From Larix kaempferi (taxonomy: Eukaryota > Streptophyta > Pinopsida > Pinales > Pinaceae), in contig BSBM01000608.1 in the NCBI GenBank assembly GCA_027924585.1, positions 7,256,501-7,320,500 of the forward strand: DNA of 64,000 nt. Direction: 5' to 3'. Made by a program: the position numbers and the translations under genes. Each line of letters starts with the position of its first letter. Position 1 is the first letter of the stretch. Shown piece by piece: positions 56,215-64,000 of this stretch. The notes beneath the pieces are model-generated. The model saw only the letters and a list, made by a program, of their open reading frames with translations. It had not been told where the DNA came from and made no database searches.

Positions 56215-59200
56215 ATGGGTAGTAAAAGAAACCGTCAAAGAAAATATGATCGTAAACGTGCTGCTGATGATGATAATAGAGAAAAGAAAAAACTTAAATA
56301 TCATGCCAACAAAGCAAGACTTGCAGAAACGCAAGCAACGAATATTGAAAATACAAATACAGTTTTACATGATAATGTTGATGAAATGGAAATTGAAAAT
56401 AGAGTACAAGAGGAACAAATTGAAGTTGAAGAAACCATTGTTGAAGATGTAAATAGTGATTTATATACTAATGTCGTTGAAGTCAATATTGAAGATCAAG
56501 TTCGAGAACCAGAAATTGGACCAGGTATGTATATATCATGTATTTTTCAAATTCATTTTTTATAATGAATTGTATTTTTCGATACATGTTTTAAATTAAA
56601 TTTAACTTGATGTATAGGTACTTTCACCATTGATGATGAAACGTTAGAAAACGTTCAATGCAACAAATATGGAAAAAAATACCCATACACGCTGCACGAT
56701 ATCGGGCTCAAAAAATTTATGATGATGTTCTGAAGAATTATTCAGCAACATGACAAACACAAATTTTGAGATGTTTATTAGTGACCAAGAAGTTAGAAGA
56801 TGCTACATCATTATTGGGTATTCACAAGGCGACCAAAGAGTTGAAATTAAAACATAATGTGATAGAAAATATAGGTAATGCAATAAAAAAGTTTGGAAAA
56901 TCTAGGAAGAAAGACATCAGTGCTGCACAAAGAGCAATTCATACAGCAATTATTTCGACTAGTACTAAACAAAAACGTTTGACAACACAGTTAGAAAAAG
57001 CAGTTGGAACCTCAAAAAAGACATTATACAGACATAGCAAATTCAGAATGCAAATAGATGAAAATGATGAACTTGCTTGCTGGGCAATTATTTGCAGACA
57101 GCCTTACAAAGATAGAATGGGAGCAGGTGTTAAAGATATTGTACGGGAATACTGGTTGACACATGCTTGAGTTTCACCAAATTCAAGAGATGTAATACGA
57201 CAAAGAGTATCACGAGGAGTATATGTAAGCAGTCCAAAACATATAATGGATATGACACAAGTACAATTGTTCAATAAATTCAAGGAAGATCATCGTGGAA
57301 TTAATGTGTCAATCACTACATTTGTACAACTAAAACCATGGTATGTTAGACCTATTACTATCCGTGCAACATGTTGTTGCCGTTATCATGTGCAATTCCA
57401 ATTATATTACGACACATTTCTTGAATTTGGTAAAATGTTTTGGACAAATTCACCACCTCCGCCCACAATACGTAAATTCATATCTCAAACCCTATGTGAG
57501 AGAAATCACGATGAAGTATTTTATAATAAGAAATGTGTCAATGGAAAACATTGTAATCGTTGTGGAAATTTGGTTTTATTCCACAATAAATATCCTATCG
57601 ATACTGATCACTCACTGTCAAATGTCACCGTTGATTGGAGAAGATATTAATACATTACAAGTAGTAGTGATGTACATTCCAAAAGGATTGACTTGCGAGA
57701 ACATAAAATAGGTGTGGCAGATTTTCTCAAGAAATTCGAAAGTGAAATTTATAAATACACCAAGCATTCACATAGAGCACGATGACAAGACCTTCAATTC
57801 AAACAGTCTCGTGAAATTTTTTCACCATGAACAATTTTGTTAGTGGTTGATTTTGCAGAAAATTATACATTTGCTGCACAAAAAGAGATACAGAGTGAAT
57901 ACTATCATTCTGACCAAGTTTCCATATTTGTCCATGTTTTATATAGACATTCTCAACAGGATGTTGATGGCATTGAAAGCACGTGTGACAATCGAGATGT
58001 GATTAAAGAATATCACTTTTATATCAACGACGATCGTACACACGATACACATTTTTTTCAACATTGTATTGAAAGTATTTTCTACAATTCACTAAAGGAA
58101 CGTAACATTAAATTCAATGAGCATTGGATATGGTCGGATGGATGTGTTAGACAATTTAAATCTTCGCGATCATTTTATTGGTTATGTCGACTTCATAAAG
58201 CGTTGAACATTAAACATCACTGGAATTTCTTTGAAACTGGTCATGGAAAAGGTGAACATGATGGTGCAGGAGCATGCGTAAAAAGAGCACTTTGAAGATG
58301 GCAAATGAACCATAGTTCTGCACGATTCCATTCAGCTGCAGAGGTTGTCCAAAGGTGTAAATCACATCTAAACCATGATTATAATCAACAATCAAAAAAT
58401 GTGCACAGGTATGTACACACAAATATTTTATTATCAATTTAAAAAAAAGTATGTACCTAACATCAAAATTTGTCATTTGTGTACTAGGTTTTTTGGCATG
58501 TTGGGATCCAAGATATAAATAGATCAATACCATACGACGCTAGCACCATACAAGGGACTAGAGATTTTCACCCTATTCAAACAAAAGCCTTCCAAAACAT
58601 CTATGCATTTGACAGTAGAAAGCAATCATGCTTTTGTCATATTTGCACTGAAAATATTGAATCTACAGAAGTTTGTGAAAACATAACGAACAACTACGTA
58701 AAACATTGGAAACACACAGAGATTAATCCTAAAGGAAAAATGCCACTAGCAAGCATAGAATAATTAGAATCAAAAGATATAGCAATATCATCTGATGGCG
58801 ACAGAATTTCAGATCTCGTTAGAGAAGGTAATGATCAAATACCACTGTTTTGTCGATTATTCATTCTTGTCCTTTACCTTATACACATGTATATTAGTTA
58901 ATTTAATTGAATTAAAAATCCTGACATCAATTGTAATTTGCACAGGAGATGTTTTTGCTATGATTGCACCTGTAGACAACAACGAAAATGTGAAGTATTA
59001 TTTGATGCGATGCATTGAAGGAAAAATGAAGTTATTGGAAGACTACAATGACAACGGATATACATACGAGAGAGGATCCATCATTTTAAAAGGCTATTTT
59101 TTTCAGCAGACCCATATGACTCAAAATTATGTCTACTTTCAGGATTATGAACCTGATGTTATATGTTGTCAATATAGCCATTTAGTATGTGCATCTCGAA

Positions 59201-59641
59201 TAAAATTGGTTTAAGTTCCATTTAGTTAATTTAATTGAATTAAAAATCCTGACATCAATTGTAATTTGCACAGGAGATGTTTTTGCTATGATTGCACCTG
59301 TAGACAACAACGAAAATGTGAAGTATTATTTGATGCGATGCATTGAAGGAAAAATGAAGTTATTGGAAGACTACAATGACAACGGATATACATACGAGAG
59401 AGGATCCATCATTTTAAAAGGCTATTTTTTTCAGCAGACCCATATGACTCAAAATTATGTCTACTTTCAGGATTATGAACCTGATGTTATATGTTGTCAA
59501 TATAGCCATTTAGTATGTGCATCTCGAATAAAATTGGTTTAAGTTCCATCGAAAAAACAATTAAAAAATAAAAAATTGAAACTGTCCAAATATGACCATG
59601 AACGGATAATTGAAGACAACATTCCATTGCGATATTTTTAA
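56215..59641 (+). pseudogene. Multi-exon DDE transposase-like gene, interrupted by stops
   Basis: Exon 1 (56215-56524) encodes a basic N-terminus (MGSKRNRQRKYDRKRAADDD) and an acidic linker. Introns with clean borders: 56525-56617 (GTATGT...TATAG), 58409-58487 (GTATGT...CTAG), 58828-58945 (GTAATG...GCACAG). The core, 56766-58290, is one frame apart from stops at 57168, 57648, about 57783, about 57826 and 58293. Core motifs: CNRCGNLVLFH, LVVDFAENYTF, YHFYINDDRTHD, WIWSDGCVRQFKSSRSFYW and FFETGHGKGEHDGAGACVKR. An Asp in DFAENY, an Asp in SDGC and an H/D in GHGKGEHDG form an RNase-H-fold-like triad. I recall this motif set from uncharacterised animal transposon proteins; the superfamily name is uncertain. 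A Cys cluster (SCFCHICTENIES) follows, and the last exon is tandemly duplicated. Confidence 0.7.
58894..59549 (+). repeat. Perfect-looking 328-bp tandem duplication of a last exon
   Basis: 58894-59221 and 59222-59549 appear identical by eye. Each contains the intron end TTGCACAG, the exon starting GAGATGTTTTTGC, and the stop TAA (59212 and 59540). The lack of visible differences means the duplication is recent compared with the decay of the surrounding gene. Confidence 0.95.
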
Positions 59642-59990
59642 AACTATATATTTAAAATTAATAGATCAATGGTTATGTTGATGTCATTGTCAAATGTTGT
59701 GTACAATATATTTTTTTCTTTCTATGTATATATGATCTTGAAAGAAACTAAAGTATAAGAGTTTAAATGATCATATTCTAATATGCTGAAATTTGAATTC
59801 AAAAATTATTTGGTAATTATGAAAACCTCAAGGTGTAAAATTTTTGTCTTAATTATGTCTGAAATATTTTATTCGGGTCCCCATATGTCTATTAGACCAC
59901 TTAAGGGATGAGATAATGGATCTGTGGCTATCGCCACTCTCCGCCCCGAATCTTTAATTTAAAATATCGCTTATGTAAGTTCACATAACT
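59642..59990. other. Intergenic AT-rich DNA
   Basis: No feature seen; 3' flank of the transposase-like gene. Confidence 0.5.
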
Positions 59991-60222
59991 GAAATCATGG
60001 CAAATAGAGACAACGATCATTTGATTTTTAATCACAAGAAAAGATTCCAGGATTGTGAAGCTTATACTAAATTAGAGAAATGATTATTTACAACAAATCG
60101 ATCAAAATTCATCAAATTGTTGTTTAAAATCATTGCTCTAATTTAGCACAAGCTTCACAATCCTGTAATCTTCGCTTATGATTAAAAAACAAAAAATCGT
60201 TATCCCCATTTGCCATGATTTC
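59991..60222. repeat. Long inverted repeat (hairpin, stem about 100 bp)
   Basis: GAAATCATGGCAAAT at 59991 pairs with ATTTGCCATGATTTC ending at 60222; GATTGTGAAGCTT pairs with AAGCTTCACAATC; ATTAGAGAAATGATT pairs with AATCATTGCTCTAAT. Loop of about 18 bases around 60099-60116. Imperfect stem with small mismatches. It could be a MITE-like insertion, a small-RNA precursor or a structured end of D. Confidence 0.85.
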
Positions 60223-60239
60223 ACCCGCATCAAATATAC

Positions 60240-61600
60240 ATGGACATTGAAAATAAGAATTATTAATTAAAAATTCATATCAAAATTTGAACAGATAATA
60301 TTCATTTTTCAACTTCCAAACATTCATATTTCAATCAAAACTTCCTAACAAATTTCAGAACTTTGATCTCAAGTAACATTCATTTTTAAACTTCTTAACA
60401 TTTATATTTTTATCAAAACTTCTTAACATTCATTTACTGATTGCACAGGTTATCATAAATTCCTTAACATCCATTCTTACCATCACATTCATTCTTAACA
60501 TTCCTATCAAAATTTAAACCTAACATTTAGATTTCAATCAAAACTTCCTAACAAATTCCTAAAATTTGAATTTAAAACATATGTTCATTTTTAAACTTCC
60601 TAGTACGTCCATATTTCTATCAAAAGTTCTAACATTCCTAAACTTCCTAAGATTCAAAGATAACTTTCATGTTCTTAACATTCATTTTTAGACTTCTTAG
60701 TTCATCCATATTTCCATCAAAACTTCTAACATTCCTAAACTTCCTAACATTCCTAAAATTTGAACTTAATATGTGTTCCTTTTTAAGCTTCCTAGTTCAT
60801 CCATATTTCTATCAAAACTTCTAACATTCCTACACTTCCAAACATTCAAAGATAACATTCATGTTCTTAACATTCATTTTAAACTCCCTAGTTCATCCAT
60901 ATTTCCATCAAAACTTAGATAACATTCCTAACATTCCTAAGCTTCATAACATTCTTAAGCTTCCTAGTTCATCCATATTTCTATCAAAACTTCTAACATT
61001 CCTAAACTTCCTAACATTCATGTTCTTAACATTCATTTTTAAACTTCCTAGTTCATCCATATTTTCATCGAAACTTCAAACATTCCTTTAAACTTCCTAA
61101 CATTCCTAAAATTTGAACTCAACATATGTTCACTTTTAAGCTTCCTAATTCATCCATATATATTTCTATCAGAACTTCTAACATTCTTAAACTTCCTAAT
61201 ATTCAAAGATAACAGTCATGTTCTTAACATTCATTTTTAAACTTCCTAGTTCATCCATATTTCCATCAAAATTTAGATAACATTCCTAATCTTCTTAGAA
61301 CATTCCTAAGCTTCATAACAATCATAAACTTCCTAGTTCATCCATATTTCTATTAAAACTTCTAACATTTATAAACTTCCTAACATTCAAAGATAACATT
61401 CATGTTCTTAATATATTTAATCTTAACATTCATTCATGTTTCAATCAAAACTTCCTCATTCATGAACTTTAAACCTATGTTCTTCTATTTTTAAACTTTC
61501 TTTAACATTCTTAAACTTCATAATATTCAAGAATATCATGTTCTTAACATTCTTGATCTTAACATTCATTTTTACATATTCATTTAAACATGCAAGTACA
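60240..61600. repeat. Degenerate minisatellite, about 75-100 bp units
   Basis: TTCATCCATATTTC recurs near 60701, 60797, 60892, 60968, 61052, 61149, 61250 and 61338. Between these are CTTCTAACATTCCTAAACTTCC, AAAGATAACATTCATGTTC and CTTAACATTCATTTTTAAAC words in varying order; looser copies start at 60300. Confidence 0.85.
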
Positions 61601-61809
61601 TATTCTAAACCTTTAAATCACACCAAATATGCTAAATAAACTTAAATCATTTAAACTAAGTTTCACAAAATATGTAAGTTCAAAGAACATGTATATAATC
61701 CTCAAAAAAATGCTCATGAACATGCAAGTTCAATGTACATATGTGTATCTAGTTCAAAAATAAATCTCCTCGACATGTCCAAAACAAATCTTTGCAATAT
61801 ATGCATATC

Positions 61810-62463
61810 AACAAAAAAAAATGTTCATGCTATATAAAAAGAAAATGTCCACCATGCTATCCTCCACTAGGGCCGCCCCCTGGAACAACCCACCCTGCAA
61901 GATGTATAAAAACAAATTATGAATATCATTTAAATTATTTAAAAACTATATTCAGAAAATTAAAATATTTAAAAACTTATATATCAAAAAACATTTCAAT
62001 TATTAATAATATTACATTAAATTCTCCAAATACTTGTCCACCACCATCCTCCAAAGGAGTTTTCCCTTTGCCTCCAAAAGACTTAAGAGACCCAAGCTGC
62101 AACATGTATAAAATCAATTTATGAATCTCATAAATTACTTGAACAAATTTTAACTAAATCCATAAAAATTAAAATATTAAAGCAAAGAACAATATTAAAG
62201 CAGTGAAAAAAATTACCTCCTTGCCAATATCTGCTGCATGAAGCAGAGAACCTATATCTTCCCCCTAAAATTTAAATTGTATTAATAAACAAAACATAAT
62301 GCAAACCAAAAAAATTACTGTGCCAATTAATTTAAAACTAAAACAAAAAAATTAAAAAAACATTAGCTCACAATAGATTGTAAATCATTTATAAAGTTCG
62401 TATCTGAAGAAACCTGCATGGATAAGTCAAATTAACAATAAGATGCATAGTTAAAAATTAAAA

Positions 62464-62505
<42 letters not shown>

Positions 62506-63990
62506 GTTCAAACATAATTACAAATATATAAATAATAAATATGTACCTCTCGAATATTCTCTAGATTTTCGCTAGTTGAAACATGGAAAGAATGTTTATT
62601 CATCATTCTTGAAAACTGCAACCAATTTAAACATTTATATAATGTACCTATTACTTTACATCAAAAAACATAATTTATCATTTATATAATGTAACAAAAA
62701 AATTCAATTCAAAATGAATAAAATATTTAATTAAAATCAAGTAATATCATAATCAACAAACCTCTCCCAAACTCGATGTGCCATTGGATATAACATTTGC
62801 CGCTAAGTCACGACAAACCTTGGCATATGCTCTGAGATCTTCAATGATCATTCCATCTATCTCATCATTAGTTTTGTAAACAAACTTTTGACGAATAGCA
62901 GAATGAGCCCTTTCTCGAACCAATCCCACATCTACTCCAACTAATGCTGACGATAGACCATCGCCAACAAAATTCCTTGCAATTGTCCCAAGTTGAGATG
63001 TGGGCTCTATCTCTGATTTTAATGCCACCAACCTAGGTGGGCGAGATATCTGGGGTGGAGTTTAAGAGTTGTAGGATCTCTAAGAGCACCTTCTCGATTA
63101 TATATTCGACCCTTTCCAACTCCATAAAATTTTGATTGAACATCGATATAGTCTGGCTTCATATTTAAGAAAAACTCAGCATAAAAAAATCTAGCAAAAT
63201 ATTGAGAAACCTCATCGTTCCATGGAAACTGACCATAGGCTGCGAGAAATCGATCATAGAGTAGATGTGCAAGATCAGGATGCTTGAAATATTTCACTTT
63301 CAACATTTCTCGCTTTAAACCTTCTTTGAAGTTAAACATTGATTTGGCCTGTTCTTTCGGCACTCTCTCCTTCACAACATCCCACTTGTTTGGACCCATC
63401 ACTTGTTCCCTTCATCTTCGCATCAAGTCAACAAAACCATCTGTAGTTGGTCCGAGATTCTCATATGCCTGAATGAAGTTTTGCAATGATCCCAAAACAA
63501 TCTCCAAACTTTGTTTACTCTCTGGAGGGAGATCCATAGTAGACAAATCATTTTCCAACTTGTCATAGTGGGATCTACATCTTTCAAGAGTCATTTGATG
63601 ATCACCACTTTCCCATGGAAGCTCCCGAGGTAGATCAGATGGATATGTTGTAATGGGTGTACAACCCTCAGTTAATTCAACATATTGCGTCCTAGCTCGA
63701 CCATCATCACCTTGTGTAGAATGATGAGCCTCTTGAGAACCTTGCTCTGCACCCTCATCCATATCCCTTGCTTGCTCTGTCTCTCTCCCTATAGAATTAC
63801 AAGCATCTTTTGAACCATGCTCTGCTTCAAATAAAAACAAAGTTCTGTTTAAATACAAATACAATTTTTGCGTACACAAAAAAACAATTTGCATGTACAT
63901 GTTAAAAGATTGATATTCATATACCAATAGAGGGTCGAGATCGACATTCTCCCACAGAAGATATAGGGGAATCATTTGTACCCCTTTCAC
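61810..63990 (-). pseudogene. Convergent multi-exon gene of unknown function
   Basis: Minus strand. Exons supported by GT-AG borders and codon-sized lengths: to 63925, then about 63823 down to 62764, then 62615-62547, 62413-62372, 62264-62217, 62096-62034 and a last exon from 61894. The four short middle exons are 69, 42, 48 and 63 nt, all multiples of three. The main exon encodes EQARDMDEGAEQGSQEA, SHYDKLENDLSTMDLPPESK, HPDLAHLLYDRFLAAYGQFP and FARFFYAEFFLNMKPDYIDV, then after a frameshift near 63063 TSQLGTIARNFVGDGLSSAL and DLRAYAKVCRDLAANV. One in-frame TGA lies at 63412-63414. No family recognised. The 5' end lies outside the window. Confidence 0.55.
62467..62513. repeat. (AT)n microsatellite
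   Basis: About 23 uninterrupted AT units inside an intron of the minus-strand gene. Confidence 0.97.
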
Positions 63991-64000
63991 CTCGTCGATG

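Larger units (their letters stand above)
53930..64000. mobile_element. Candidate large two-gene DNA transposon (D), right end outside window
   Basis: An abrupt change at about 53920-53950 from retroelement B to AT-rich DNA without LTR features. The region holds a multi-exon transposase-like gene on plus (56215-59641) and a convergent multi-exon gene on minus (from beyond 63990 to about 61810). It also has subterminal palindromes and several repeat blocks. A left terminus near 53945 (GGGGGGTTCCGTGAG) is only a guess, and no terminal inverted repeat or target duplication can be checked here. It could also be decayed genomic DNA that contains such genes. Confidence 0.45.

Overview
The window reads as nuclear, repeat-rich plant DNA, most probably gymnosperm (conifer-like). 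Evidence: Ty1/copia LTRs with the plant primer-binding site TGGTATCAGAGC, Ty3/gypsy gag-pro-pol, AT-rich GT-AG introns, and layer upon layer of nested LTR retrotransposons. The organism call is inference from style. I see no convincing single-copy host gene, no tRNA or rRNA, and nothing bacterial.

Layout. (1) 1-16898 is copia element X1: its 5' LTR is cut by the window edge and its 3' LTR is 16309-16898. It is split by a 10.4-kb gypsy-type element E (5578-15987) with a perfect 5-bp target duplication AGATC. E has gag, two CCHC knuckles, protease and the very start of pol but no RT, RNase H or integrase, so it looks non-autonomous. (2) 16899-18798 is the 3' end of a sister copia, X2, into which X1 inserted. 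(3) 18823-24143 holds minus-strand retroelement remains: a putative LTR, a long decayed coiled-coil ORF (19961-23149) and a gypsy RT fragment. (4) 24144-51930 is a gypsy tandem: LTR - A - LTR - A', with the central LTR shared. A carries gag, protease, RT/RNase H, integrase and an extra ORF after pol with its own TATA box. A is interrupted by minus-strand copia Z (29968-34902), itself interrupted by a 2-kb solo-LTR-like unit (31325-33350, duplication GATTC). The central LTR is interrupted by copia Y (40096-47454, duplication TCTTC). A' runs gag, protease, a second capsid-like domain and the start of RT, then stops. (5) 51930-53920 is minus-strand gag/protease of element B, the same family as E; the RT scrap at 23.9-24.1 kb is probably its other half. 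(6) 53930-64000 is unlike the rest: an AT-rich region with a 16-bp-spaced palindromic motif, a T-rich repeat tract, a multi-exon plus-strand gene encoding a DDE-type transposase-like protein (56215-59641), a 328-bp perfect tandem duplication of its last exon, a long hairpin, a minisatellite, and a convergent multi-exon minus-strand gene of unknown function. I read it as a large two-gene DNA transposon whose right end lies outside the window.

Nearly all coding regions are broken by stops and frameshifts. Where A and A' can be compared, several stops are CAG in one copy and TAG in the other, as expected from deamination of methylated CHG cytosines. The best candidates for undescribed biology are the transposase-like gene with its convergent partner, the copia lineage with a shared intron-like segment where integrase should be, the gypsy element with five zinc knuckles plus a second capsid-like domain, and its downstream ORF with an internal promoter.
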